In this document: one piece after another, positions 18,075-26,491 of the stretch
How the letters are laid out: each line of letters starts with the position of its first letter
Position numbering within the stretch: position 1 is the first letter of the stretch
From: an uncultured Bacilli bacterium
Lineage (GTDB): Bacteria; Bacillota_I; Bacilli_A; RF39; UBA660
Length of the DNA stretch: 64,000 nucleotides
Reading direction: 5' to 3'
Assembly: GCA_910578855.1 (NCBI GenBank)
Contig: CAJTRV010000005.1
Location: 1-64,000 of the forward strand
The notes under the pieces: generated by a model
What the model was told of the DNA's origin: nothing
The model's input: the letters and a program-made list of their open reading frames with translations, nothing else
Databases searched by the model: none
Program-made: the position numbers and the translations under genes

Positions 18075-18105
18075 AAAAAAGTAGCGATTTTTTATTTTGC
18101 TACTT
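18075..18105 (-). terminator. Terminator of the 298-residue unknown gene
   Basis: AAGTAGC/GCTACTT stem followed by six T on the minus strand; the TAG stop codon lies inside the 5' arm. Confidence 0.75.
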
Positions 18106-18996
18106 CTTATACACAAGTTGTTTTTCTTCTTCTGATAACCCATGATTTGATAGTGGATAATATTTAAAAATATTTGTTTTAGCTATTTCTATTTGTTCAA
18201 AGGTTAATGGAGTTTCATTTGCTATTTCTGGATTTCTTTGAACAGCAAGATTATGAACAGCATTTCCTAAATTAGATAAAATTTGAGAAATTTTTTCATA
18301 ACCACCTGGATTCCATAAATGGCTTCCAATCCAACCCGAAGTATGGTCTCTACAACTATCTTCATTAGCAATTTCACAATAAAAATCATCTGTAACTCTC
18401 ATGTGAATTTTATTTCCATTTTCATCGGTTGCACTAAATTGAGGAACAGCATTACTCCAATGAAACCATAAGTAAGCTTCTTTAAATCCGTCTAATTGTA
18501 AATCCACTATGTCTGCATTATGACTATTACCAATTAATTCTTCTTTAAAAGTTATTCCAATTGAATTCGTTTTATAGTCGTGGACTGCTTTAGTTACTTT
18601 TAAAAGTATTGCTAAAGCATTATCTTTTAACGGCTCTGCTAATTCATCAAGTTCTCTATCAATAGCAGACCATCTTTTTTGAATTCTATCTTCTCGTATT
18701 TTTTCTATTTGACTAGCATTTTGTTTATCTTCAAAAGTTTCATATCTTTTTCTTGAAGCTAATAAGTTTTGTCTTTGTACTGCTAAATATTGAAAAATTA
18801 TAGGATTTTCATACGCTAATCTAACAAAAGGTGCATAACCTCTTGCTTCGATATTATTTAAGTGGTCTTCAACTAATTGAATATTTCTTTCCAAAAAATT
18901 AAGAAACTCTAGACTTCCTTCACCATTTGATAACAATCTTTCTAATTCTTCTTTATATGAAATTACATCTTCTTTTGTTTTTTTTATTTGATTCAT
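18100..18996 (-). CDS. Unknown accessory protein, 298 residues
   Basis: No family recognised. Residues about 5-60 and 90-130 look helical and coiled-coil-prone (Glu/Lys/Arg-rich). The second half is more globular, with aromatic-rich segments such as EAYLWFHWSNAVPQF and DHTSGWIGSHLWNPGGY, and three to four cysteines. No membrane segment or signal peptide, so a cytoplasmic enzyme or binding protein is plausible. It is divergent from the 74-residue gene at 19311 across a 314-base region that carries a long palindrome. Its place behind tRNA-Arg suggests acquired cargo (inference). Confidence 0.7.
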   Translation of the reverse strand: MNQIKKTKEDVISYKEELERLLSNGEGSLEFLNFLERNIQLVEDHLNNIEARGYAPFVRLAYENPIIFQYLAVQRQNLLASRKRYETFEDKQNASQIEKIREDRIQKRWSAIDRELDELAEPLKDNALAILLKVTKAVHDYKTNSIGITFKEELIGNSHNADIVDLQLDGFKEAYLWFHWSNAVPQFSATDENGNKIHMRVTDDFYCEIANEDSCRDHTSGWIGSHLWNPGGYEKISQILSNLGNAVHNLAVQRNPEIANETPLTFEQIEIAKTNIFKYYPLSNHGLSEEEKQLVYKK

Positions 18997-19185
18997 AAAA
19001 CATTTTTCCCCTTTTTTAAGAATTGCCTAATATTCTAGCACTTTTGTATAAAAATGTCAAATTTTTGACAACCAAAATTTTTGTAAGTGATTTTTTATAG
19101 ACTTTCAAGACTTTACAAATACTATTCTTATGATTTTAAATTAATATATATTATTTATAAGATAAGTAAAAGTAAGGTAAATAAT

Positions 19186-19220
19186 CACTATATATATTCG
19201 TTATACTCATATATATAGTG
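19186..19220. repeat. 11-bp inverted repeat in the divergent promoter region
   Basis: CACTATATATA (19186-19196) is the exact reverse complement of TATATATAGTG (19210-19220), with a 13-base spacer. It lies between two divergent unknown genes, so an operator is possible. The rest of 18997-19310 is AT-rich with only a weak promoter-like TATAAT near 19275. Confidence 0.55.
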
Positions 19221-19310
19221 GGTACAACTTTCGTGTTTTTTTCAAGAGTTCACAAAATCTTTTCCGTTAAATTATAATTTAAATATCAAAAGTGAAAAAG
19301 GAGGTTAATT

Positions 19311-19535
19311 ATGTTCGTTGTTCCAAATAGAGAAGTATTTTTTGACTTATCAGAGTTCATACCAAATTTTGAACTTACAAGCATTAAGCATAATGAGTTT
19401 AATATCATTAATGCAACTGATAAAATGTTAATCATTATATTTCACAATAATTTAAAGTTTGCTATTATTGGTCTTTCCAAAGAAGAACAAGATTTTACTT
19501 GTTCATTAGTTCATTATAGATTTTTCTTTCTTTAA
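19311..19535 (+). CDS. Small unknown protein, 74 residues
   Basis: Unknown. A strong AAAGGAGG ribosome site lies 6 bases before the ATG, and a TATAAT-like box is near 19275, so expression is credible. The product has alternating hydrophobic strands (NATDKMLIIIFHNNLKFAIIGL) and no clear membrane helix. Its last 13 codons overlap the end of the convergent gene at 19495-19722. It is one of very few plus-strand genes here and faces away from the 298-residue gene. Confidence 0.6.
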   Translation: MFVVPNREVFFDLSEFIPNFELTSIKHNEFNIINATDKMLIIIFHNNLKFAIIGLSKEEQDFTCSLVHYRFFFL

Positions 19536-19722
19536 TATTGTTCTTTCTAAAATCTAAAACAAATTGATTCCTTAAGTTATTAAGATGTTCCTCTAAAAGT
19601 TGTTTATCTTTTTTCTTAAGCTTTTTACTCTCTCCCATTTGTTTAGTTAAAAGAAGTTCAATAAAAGTGTTGTTCATATCTTCGGTTATATTAAACCTTA
19701 GATTTGTAAAATCTTTTTTCAT
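19495..19722 (-). CDS. Small unknown helical protein, 75 residues
   Basis: Unknown, highly charged and helical (KKLKKKDKQLLEEHLNNLRNQF). A proper AAAGGAG site lies about 8 bases before the ATG. No membrane segment. It lies on the same strand as tRNA-Arg, downstream of its terminator and of a 22-codon remnant at 19754-19822. A nucleic-acid-binding role is possible from composition but not shown. Confidence 0.6.
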   Translation of the reverse strand: MKKDFTNLRFNITEDMNNTFIELLLTKQMGESKKLKKKDKQLLEEHLNNLRNQFVLDFRKNNIKERKIYNELMNK

Positions 19723-19753
19723 TTCTTTAAGCTCCTTTTCTTTCTAGGTATTT

Positions 19754-19823
19754 TTACTCGTTTATATTTTGCTCTTTTGATTTAGATAGTTGTTTTTTAA
19801 TGAGTGCCATAAATAGTGCCATA
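19754..19823 (-). repeat. Direct repeats AGTGCCATAA within a 22-codon remnant frame
   Basis: AGTGCCATAA occurs at 19803-19812 and 19815-19824, 12 bases apart. On the minus strand they encode MALFMAL at the start of a 22-codon frame without a ribosome site. This resembles the tail of an integrase gene with arm-type sites next to a tRNA, but the fragment is too short to prove it. Confidence 0.3.
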
Positions 19824-19877
19824 ATAGGTATTACTAAAAATTAAGTTGTGATACTTTGTAGCACTTTTTTGGAAATA

Positions 19878-19916
19878 TAAAAAATCTTGCAAACAGCTTT
19901 ATTTACAAGATTTTTT
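19878..19916 (-). terminator. Terminator of tRNA-Arg
   Basis: A 10-bp stem AAAAATCTTG/CAAGATTTTT encloses a 16-base loop and ends in a T-run, starting 11 bases after the tRNA. Confidence 0.75.
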
Positions 19917-19926
19917 TAATCATAAA

Positions 19927-20003
19927 TGGCGTCCTTGGGCAGATTCGAACTGCCGACTTCTCGCTTAGGAGGCAAGTACTCTATCCATCTGAGTTACAAG
20001 GAC
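19927..20003 (-). tRNA. tRNA-Arg(CCT)
   Basis: Complete cloverleaf with encoded CCA: acceptor GTCCTTG/CAAGGAC, discriminator G, D stem ACTC/GAGT, anticodon stem CTTGC/GCGAG around CTCCTAA (anticodon CCT, reads AGG), T stem GGCAG/CTGCC around TTCGAAT. It borders the accessory segment 17600-19900. Confidence 0.96.
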
Positions 20004-20041
20004 ATTATACCTTTATTTTAAAAGGCTCTAGCAATTTTTTA

Positions 20042-20097
20042 GTCCCTTGCCCCCTTACTTAGGAGGGGATTGCATTATCCGGTTATGCTACAGGGAC
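20042..20097 (-). pseudogene. T-arm-less tRNA-Arg-like remnant
   Basis: Fifty-six bases that resemble the tRNA-Arg just downstream. The acceptor arms GTCCCTG and CAAGGGAC pair, a D arm is intact (GCAT/ATGC with a GG-containing loop), and the anticodon-loop sequence CTCCTAA is identical. The whole T arm is absent and the anticodon stem is distorted (only CCCC/GGGG around a 10-base loop). No CCA follows. Most likely a decayed second tRNA-Arg copy, possibly left by an integrative element. Confidence 0.55.
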
Positions 20098-20127
20098 AGG
20101 ATAAATACATTATCAGTATAACATATT

Positions 20128-21828
20128 TTATCCCTTTTTTATACAAAATATCTTTTTTTTATTGAAATTACCAATGCTACGATACATTCGTCCAACTTTG
20201 ATAAGAAAGTAAATGCTACCACTAATAATCACAAGAAGTCTTATGACGCGGAGAAATAAATACATCCCCGTTCCTTGATACCGTAGTGTATAAATTCCCT
20301 CATGCATAATTGTTGTCTCCAAATAGCCCGATGTACTCATGGTAAGGGGATAATGGTTGCCCTCCTCATCCGTTAATAAATATCCCTTATAATATAGCTT
20401 CGGTAATTCGATTGTCACATGACCTAGGGTATCTTGAATAGTAAACTGTAACTGATCCCCATGATTCTGTAGCACTTCAGCCGTTGCTGTTCCGGCTAAC
20501 ACGATGATATGCTTTTCACGAGTCATGTAATTCGTTTGGGCTAAAACTGGCAAATACTCGGTTTGATGACCAAGGGCCTGATTCGCATTGCCTGGTAGAT
20601 AATAACGATCCAAGTGATAACGTCGCCCCTGAATTCCCGTAAATAGTGAAAGATTAAGAACCAATGATAAAATGATTATGGTAGGAACAAGCCATGGAAG
20701 ATGGTGATTTCTTGTCCCATACAAAAGACAACATGGCGCTAAAACAGCAATGGGTAAGATGGCAATTGTCATAAGTCGCCACGGAAATTGAATCATCCAA
20801 GTTACTTTGGGCATAAGGTGCCATGGGAAGATAGAACTTGTCATCCATAAAGTAAGAATAGTTAGACAGTAAAAATAGCAAAGATGTTGGTGTTCCTTTC
20901 GATGGCGATATAAATAGTAAGTTGAACAAAGAAATAAAATGATGGTAGTCATCGGAATAAAATAAGCAACCACCCAATCATAGTTCGCATTCTTAGCGAT
21001 AAAATGAAATAACGGAATGGTCTCAGCTTCAACCAAGCCAAGGGATGTCATCACATGATCTTGAAATACCAGATATGCTCCTGTAAGACGATGTTCCAAC
21101 AGTAAGATCAGATCTGGTAGTACGAGAATGCTTACCACTAAAATTGCGATGATAAGGGGTTTTAAACACGTAATTTGAAAAACCTGTTTCCGATAAATGA
21201 TAAGTGCTGGTAGTAATAATAATGATAGGAACATACTTAAGACCAAATGTGAAAATAATAATCCCACATATCCAATAATAAAGAATAGATAAAAGGCCCG
21301 ATGATCATGCTTTAATAATTGTAGTAATCCAAGAATGACCATCGGAAAAAATAAGAAAACAAAGTTCTCATTAAGAGAAAATCGCGTAAAAAAGTTACTC
21401 CATAAATATGGCATGGTACTATAGAGAAACGCGGAACAAAACGCAATTCTTTTTTCTGGTTGGATTTCTAATGAGATAAAATATACAAGAATACTGGACC
21501 CAAACATAATCATCGTATATAATCCATAAAGACTTATGATACTAGGTAAATCAAACCATGCAATGATCTTATAAAGAAAAGCACCTAGTAAATGGGGAAG
21601 CATCGGATAAAAGATACCGATTCCATAACCTAAGTCATTCGCAATCTCTGGAATAATATGAAACCCCTGTTTCCATAAATCCCATGATAGATATTTGGCT
21701 AAAACCTCAATGTTGGATAAGTGATAACTGATATCATGTCCATAAAGTGGTTTTGATAAAAACATTGGTAGTAATAATAACATTGTCATAGCAAATAATA
21801 ACAAGATCCATTTTTTATGTTCTTTCAT
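20128..21828 (-). CDS. Large polytopic membrane protein, glycosyltransferase-C-like
   Basis: About 566 residues with some 12 membrane helices. After the first helix comes GHDISYHLSNIEVLAK, an early acidic loop as in GT-C-type or PTPS-related membrane proteins, followed by GYGIGIFYPMLPHLLGAF. The C-terminus carries a small extracytoplasmic beta-domain (about 440-535) before a last helix. It may transfer or flip a lipid-linked sugar, but I cannot name a substrate. The start at 21828 has AGGTGAGG upstream; the longer frame would need a TTG start. No clear operon partner. Confidence 0.7.
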   Translation of the reverse strand: MKEHKKWILLLFAMTMLLLLPMFLSKPLYGHDISYHLSNIEVLAKYLSWDLWKQGFHIIPEIANDLGYGIGIFYPMLPHLLGAFLYKIIAWFDLPSIISLYGLYTMIMFGSSILVYFISLEIQPEKRIAFCSAFLYSTMPYLWSNFFTRFSLNENFVFLFFPMVILGLLQLLKHDHRAFYLFFIIGYVGLLFSHLVLSMFLSLLLLPALIIYRKQVFQITCLKPLIIAILVVSILVLPDLILLLEHRLTGAYLVFQDHVMTSLGLVEAETIPLFHFIAKNANYDWVVAYFIPMTTIILFLCSTYYLYRHRKEHQHLCYFYCLTILTLWMTSSIFPWHLMPKVTWMIQFPWRLMTIAILPIAVLAPCCLLYGTRNHHLPWLVPTIIILSLVLNLSLFTGIQGRRYHLDRYYLPGNANQALGHQTEYLPVLAQTNYMTREKHIIVLAGTATAEVLQNHGDQLQFTIQDTLGHVTIELPKLYYKGYLLTDEEGNHYPLTMSTSGYLETTIMHEGIYTLRYQGTGMYLFLRVIRLLVIISGSIYFLIKVGRMYRSIGNFNKKKIFCIKKG

Positions 21829-21902
21829 AACCTCACCTATTTCTATCAATATCGTAACAAATTTTGACAAAAAGAAAAAGACTATTTTGTAAAATATAGC
21901 CT

Positions 21903-22406
21903 TTATTTCAACGAATTAAATAGAAAGATTAAGTATAAATTGGCAGCATAGCTCAATTTATAACCAAATTTTTTCGAAAATTCATAACCTCCAACTGCTT
22001 TATCGACAAAATTAACAACCCAGCTTTCCGCATATTTTGGAACAGACATGTTCACTGGGAACATATGAGTTCTAATAATATCCGCTTCTCGTTCGTTAAT
22101 TCCAAATATCTGATTCGCATGCTTTTCCGCTTTCTTTGGATGGACAAACGTCGATAAGAAACGATCTTTGATTGTTCGCTCATCATCACTTAAGAAAAAG
22201 TCATGAAGTAACCCTGCCCTTGCAACATCGTAATAATCCAATTTTAATGCTTTCGCGATTTTATATGAGTAATATGATACTTTGACAGAATGATCAAAAC
22301 GGCTAATCCCATGATGCTCAATTGTCTTAATCTTATTAAATTCTTCATTATCCAAAATATGACCAACGATCTTGGTGTATTCGTTATCATTTTGCATTTG
22401 ACTCAT
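21903..22406 (-). CDS. HD-domain phosphohydrolase
   Basis: 167 residues. The HD superfamily pattern is visible: H in FDHSVKVSYYSYK, the HD pair in LLHDFF, and a further histidine in RTHMFPV, then D in NFVDKAVG. These ligands bind divalent metal. HD proteins of this size hydrolyse nucleotides or phosphate esters; the substrate is unknown. No membrane segment. Last gene before the convergent-free gap to the 580-residue-class membrane protein; start supported by GGTGACAAAACATG spacing. Confidence 0.87.
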   Translation of the reverse strand: MSQMQNDNEYTKIVGHILDNEEFNKIKTIEHHGISRFDHSVKVSYYSYKIAKALKLDYYDVARAGLLHDFFLSDDERTIKDRFLSTFVHPKKAEKHANQIFGINEREADIIRTHMFPVNMSVPKYAESWVVNFVDKAVGGYEFSKKFGYKLSYAANLYLIFLFNSLK

Positions 22407-22486
22407 GTTTTGTCACCTCGACACTAATACATTATATCATATTTTTAGAATTTATATCATTATTTTTGCATATTTTTACATTTTTT

Positions 22487-23524
22487 TTATTCTTGGATGG
22501 TTGTTTCCTGGGTGATTGGCTGGATATGAATGGCAGTATTCCCATCATTTACCTTAAGTTCAGATCCATCCATCTTGGTGTAGGTTGTTTCTTTAGATCG
22601 ACTATTTTTGTGCCACTGAATTGGAATCGCATATCCACTAGTAATAAAGTATCCATCTCCTGTACCAATATTTTCTAAGTCTTGACGGCCATAACTATCA
22701 AAAGAATAATTAGGAATTTTTAAAATTAAGATATTTTTTACATGGTATTGCTTCTTTGTTTTATAATCAGTATGAGCTTCATCATTCATACTACGGTAAT
22801 AACGTTGTTCTTCCTCTTTATATTGATAACTAGTAGTATGATAATAAGAATATGGGATCACAACCTGATTGGCAACCAAGTGATTTTCATCCGTCTCAAG
22901 ATGTACTGGTTTCACACTATATGGTAGTAGTAATGGTGTATCCGTTTTCAATGCGTATGATTTGGCTTCTGCACTCGCCTTTAATTTTTCAATACTCGTA
23001 TAAACATTATGAGGGGCATAAAAATTTTGATCACGCCAATAGGCATCAGAAGCGTTGGTAATTCCATTTAAATTATTAATATCTAAACTACTGATGTCAT
23101 TCTTAGCCCGGTCACTCCAACCATAATGCGCATAGATCGCATCATTCTCTAGTGCATAATCCAAAAAGTAATGGCGAGAACTTCGAACAGGCCCAATTAA
23201 ATCCGTATTGACATCTTTAAATAATGCCATTAGTCTGGTAATTCCACCTTCGGTAATCGCCTCATATGTAATATATGCGTCTTGTAAACCAATGTGATTT
23301 CCCCTCGCTGCGTCACTATTATCAATCATGACAGCGATTGACCGCCTTTTACTATTCTCATCGACTATTTTTAATGTCGGTTGAATCTTGGTTACTTTTT
23401 TGAGTTCATCTTGCACATCTTGATTCAGATAAAGGTAACTTCCCCCACCGATAAGTATTGCCAAAACCACTAGTAGCAAACCTGTTTTTTTTCTATTTTT
23501 TCGTTTCTTTCTTCTCTTTGCCAT
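22487..23524 (-). CDS. DUF3048-domain (YerB-like) membrane-anchored protein
   Basis: 345 residues. The basic N-terminus KRRKKRKNRKK precedes one membrane helix (about 13-31), and the rest is extracytoplasmic. The DUF3048 core begins SIAVMIDNS and includes GGITRLMALF and the GPVRSSRHYF motif; a C-terminal DUF3048 part follows. B. subtilis YerB is a lipoprotein of this family; here there is no lipobox, so a helix anchors it. Function unknown, probably envelope-related. It is divergent from the sigma-like gene at 23689. Confidence 0.88.
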   Translation of the reverse strand: MAKRRKKRKNRKKTGLLLVVLAILIGGGSYLYLNQDVQDELKKVTKIQPTLKIVDENSKRRSIAVMIDNSDAARGNHIGLQDAYITYEAITEGGITRLMALFKDVNTDLIGPVRSSRHYFLDYALENDAIYAHYGWSDRAKNDISSLDINNLNGITNASDAYWRDQNFYAPHNVYTSIEKLKASAEAKSYALKTDTPLLLPYSVKPVHLETDENHLVANQVVIPYSYYHTTSYQYKEEEQRYYRSMNDEAHTDYKTKKQYHVKNILILKIPNYSFDSYGRQDLENIGTGDGYFITSGYAIPIQWHKNSRSKETTYTKMDGSELKVNDGNTAIHIQPITQETTIQE

Positions 23525-23636
23525 AATATCACCTTATAACTATATTATACCAATCCTTAGAAACAATTACAAAAAAGAATCAACAAATATTGTCTAGGGA
23601 TTGTCAAGAATAACTATCATAGCTTTTTTATTAATA

Positions 23637-23665
23637 TTGGAAAATATAAAAAAATATGATATACT
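23637..23665 (+). promoter_or_regulatory. SigA-type promoter of the sigma-like gene
   Basis: TTGGAA (23637-23642), 17 bases, TATACT (23660-23665), followed 23 bases later by the ATG. Confidence 0.65.
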
Positions 23666-23688
23666 AGCACCCAGAAAGCGAGGATTTT

Positions 23689-24699
23689 ATGTCAAATACC
23701 CAAAAAAACAAAGATTATGAAGAAAGAAAATTAATTAAGGAGATTCAAGAACATCATGACCAAGAAGCACTTGAAACGATCCTCTCTCGCTATCAAGAAT
23801 TTGTTTATTCCTATATCAATCACCATGTAGATAAGAAAGCATTAACCTATATCCAAGCGGATGATTTGGTACAAGAAGGAATGTTAGGGCTTCAAAATGC
23901 TATCTTGCAATTTGATCTTACGAAAAATAGTAAATTTTGTACGATTGCTCGTAAATACATCAAAGCACAAATTACCCAATTGATCCAGCAAAATGAACTG
24001 ACCATACAACCATCAATGATTGATGAGAAAGACGTACTAACCCAAGCAAGTGAAGAAAATATTTCTAAAACAGTGCAACAAACATTTGACTTTCAATTAA
24101 TACAACTGGCATTAAAACGAATATTAACTGCTCGAGAATATTATATACTTTATCATCGTTACTATGCACCTGTAACAAAGACTCCAAAAGAACTGAGTCA
24201 AATATTAGATACCTCCCAACAAAATATCGCATCTATTCAAAAGAATGGTTTAAATAAAATAAGACAATTATGGCCAAACAGTGAGTTAGAAATTACCGAA
24301 CTCTTAGCGAGTGCTGGCATCACTCAATATGAGATCGAACACCTCGATCAGCTTCGCCTTGTCCCATTAGAACCAGAAACAATTTATGCGTTTGCTAAAT
24401 TAAAGGGATTCTTAACACGAGAAGAGTATGATGCATTCTATCTTGCTAATATCTATGAGTTTCATCTTTCACATCTTGAAATGGCCGAATTACTAGGATT
24501 ATCACTTGGGGAACTAGAGGAAATCTATCAAACTATTGCCGAGCAAGTAACGAAAACAGATGATTCTGATGATGTTATAATAACATTCAATGGGCGTATT
24601 AGTAGCGTTGAGATCCAACCCGCAAATATGGACTCTGCTTGGCGATGGTTACAACGAAATACAATGCAATCAGTAAAAGATAATCAAAAAACGAAATAA
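23689..24699 (+). CDS. Sigma-70-like factor with a tandem region-4-like domain
   Basis: 336 residues. Region 2 spans about 30-105 (DDLVQEGMLGLQNAILQFD, then the -10-recognition-type helix CTIARKYIKAQI). Region 4 spans about 146-191 (LTAREYYILYHRYY with helix-turn-helix TPKELSQILDTSQQNI). A second stretch at 242-287 (LTREEYDAFYLANIY, then HLEMAELLGLSLGELEEI) aligns with it in length and pattern, so region 4 seems duplicated; the acidic tail is unlike known sigma factors. It may be an alternative sigma factor or an adapted regulator. Own promoter and a strong terminator make it monocistronic; AGCGAGGA precedes the ATG. No anti-sigma gene is adjacent. Confidence 0.82.
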   Translation: MSNTQKNKDYEERKLIKEIQEHHDQEALETILSRYQEFVYSYINHHVDKKALTYIQADDLVQEGMLGLQNAILQFDLTKNSKFCTIARKYIKAQITQLIQQNELTIQPSMIDEKDVLTQASEENISKTVQQTFDFQLIQLALKRILTAREYYILYHRYYAPVTKTPKELSQILDTSQQNIASIQKNGLNKIRQLWPNSELEITELLASAGITQYEIEHLDQLRLVPLEPETIYAFAKLKGFLTREEYDAFYLANIYEFHLSHLEMAELLGLSLGELEEIYQTIAEQVTKTDDSDDVIITFNGRISSVEIQPANMDSAWRWLQRNTMQSVKDNQKTK

Positions 24700-24703
24700 G
24701 ATC

Positions 24704-24740
24704 AAAAAAGAAATGTAGCAAGCTCGTTACATTTCTTTTT
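24704..24740. terminator. Bidirectional terminator between the sigma-like gene and proS
   Basis: A perfect 10-bp stem AAGAAATGTA/TACATTTCTT with a 10-base loop, flanked by A- and T-runs. Confidence 0.85.
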
Positions 24741-24745
24741 CTATT

Positions 24746-26179
24746 TTAATATTGAATTCCCCAGATTACTAATTGTTTGGCTTCTTTGCCACAGCACACA
24801 CAAGTATCACTTACTTGTTCTTGTTCAAAAGGGATACAGCGTGACTTCGTTCCGCGAATTTCTTTCATTTTTAATTCACAAGCTTCCTCGCCACACCACA
24901 TTGCTTTAATAAAGCCCGGCTTAGTCTCCATCACTTCTTTTACATCTGTAAGCGTTTTACAAATATGCGTATTCTCGATATTTCGTTTAAGTGCTCTCTC
25001 ATACATATCATGATGCATTTGATCTAATAAATCCGTTATAGTTGCTGGAATATCAACTGCTAGGGAAACAGTCTGCTTCGTATAATTATCTCGTCTAGAG
25101 ATCACCATTTGATTATTCTCTAAATCACGAGGCCCAATTTCAATTCGAAGCGGAACCCCATTCATCTCATGCTCGGCAAATTTAAACCCTGGTGATTTTT
25201 CAGTTCTATCGACCATGACACGAATTCCAGATTCTTTTAACATTTCCGCAATTGCAGAAGCTTTTTCCAGTACAGCGGTCTCTTGCCCAATTGGAATCAC
25301 AACAACCTGGGTAGGAGCAATCCGTGGAGGCAGAACTAGACCATTGTCATCACTATGAACCATGATAATTCCCCCGATCAAACGGGTTGTTGTTCCCCAA
25401 GAAGTCTGGTAAGCATATTCTTCCCGATTCTCACGGTTAACAAAGGTAACATCAAAGGGAATGGTAAACTTTTGACCAAAATAATGAGAAGTTGCCGATT
25501 GTAGTGATACCCCATTATACATCAAAGCCTCTAAGGTTAAAGTATATTCTGCTCCAGCAAATTTTTCTTTTTCTGTTTTCTGTCCACATACAACAGGAAT
25601 CGCTAGATAGTCTTCAAAAAGACTTCGATACACTTCAAGCATCTGCTTTGTCTCTGCTTCAGCCTCAGCGGCCGTCTCATGAATCGTATGACCCTCTTGC
25701 CATAGAAACTCTCGTGTTCGTAAGAAAGGACGTGTCTCTTTTTCCCATCGCACTACATTACACCACTGATTATATAACTTTGGTAAATCACGGTAAGAAG
25801 TCACATTTTTAGAATAATATTCACAAAATAGTGTCTCACTTGTTGGCCGAATACAGAGTCGCTCTTCTAACTCTTTACTTCCACCATGTGTTACCCAAGC
25901 AACCTCAGGGGCAAATCCTTCGATATGTTCTTTTTCTTTTAATAAAAGGGACTCTGGAATTAATAATGGCATCGAAACATTTTGATGTCCCAATTCTTTG
26001 AATTTACGATCTAAAATCGCCTGAATATTCTCCCAAATCGCATACCCTGTTGGCTCAATAATCATACAGCCTTTGACTGCAGAATAGCTTGCTAAATGGG
26101 CATTTCGAACGATATCAGTATACCATTTCGCAAAATCCACTTCTCTACTTGTAATCGCTTTGTTTTTCTTCATTCCCAT
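24746..26179 (-). CDS. proS: Prolyl-tRNA synthetase, short archaeal/eukaryote-like type
   Basis: 477 residues. Charges tRNA-Pro with proline. The sequence is the ProS type without the editing insertion: class II motif 1 around [12 protein letters not shown], motif 2 in [15 protein letters not shown], motif 3 near [11 protein letters not shown], then the anticodon-binding domain and a C-terminal zinc-binding-type region with paired cysteines (CVCCGK). This type occurs in many Firmicutes. The start follows AAGGAG by 9 bases. A T-box leader lies upstream, so expression rises when tRNA-Pro is uncharged. Confidence 0.97.
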   Translation of the reverse strand: MGMKKNKAITSREVDFAKWYTDIVRNAHLASYSAVKGCMIIEPTGYAIWENIQAILDRKFKELGHQNVSMPLLIPESLLLKEKEHIEGFAPEVAWVTHGGSKELEERLCIRPTSETLFCEYYSKNVTSYRDLPKLYNQWCNVVRWEKETRPFLRTREFLWQEGHTIHETAAEAEAETKQMLEVYRSLFEDYLAIPVVCGQKTEKEKFAGAEYTLTLEALMYNGVSLQSATSHYFGQKFTIPFDVTFVNRENREEYAYQTSWGTTTRLIGGIIMVHSDDNGLVLPPRIAPTQVVVIPIGQETAVLEKASAIAEMLKESGIRVMVDRTEKSPGFKFAEHEMNGVPLRIEIGPRDLENNQMVISRRDNYTKQTVSLAVDIPATITDLLDQMHHDMYERALKRNIENTHICKTLTDVKEVMETKPGFIKAMWCGEEACELKMKEIRGTKSRCIPFEQEQVSDTCVCCGKEAKQLVIWGIQY

Positions 26180-26203
26180 ACATTTTTTCTCCTTTTCCTA
26201 AAC

Positions 26204-26376
26204 AAAAAATAGGCCTGGCTACAGGAGTGCCAAGGGCACGGTACCATCCTATTTATACTCTTTTTTGATAACGGAATAACCGGAAATGTTTACATTTCAC
26301 TCCGAGGTAGGAATCGAATAATATTATGATCTAGCTTCCACTATCCTAGACTCCCTATCCATAAGTGATTATTCCA
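26204..26376 (-). promoter_or_regulatory. T-box leader of proS
   Basis: On the minus strand a Stem I is closed by GGAATAA/TTATTCC (26369-26375 with 26273-26279). A T-box stretch AGGATGGTACCGTG follows, whose TGGT would pair with the ACCA end of uncharged tRNA-Pro. A competing terminator forms from AAATAGG/CCTATTT and ends in six T at 26204-26209. A CCT triplet at 26309-26311 in the 3' side of Stem I is a candidate proline specifier. Confidence 0.85.
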
Positions 26377-26410
26377 TTATGTCCTCTTCAACATATTCAT
26401 CAATATTATC

Positions 26411-26439
26411 ATTCTATCACAGTTAAACTATAATTTCAA
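26411..26439 (-). promoter_or_regulatory. Promoter of the proS T-box transcript
   Basis: On the minus strand TTGAAA (26434-26439), a 17-base spacer, then TAGAAT (26411-26416), about 35 bases before Stem I. Confidence 0.6.
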
Positions 26440-26491
26440 TATTATCATATGTATTTTTCCTTTAAAAAGTATATCATCTTTTACTATTTAT

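Noticed and set aside
17756..18167. Overlapping hydrophobic frames on both strands
   Set aside because: No ribosome sites, low complexity, and the plus-strand frame runs through the terminator and end of the 298-residue gene.
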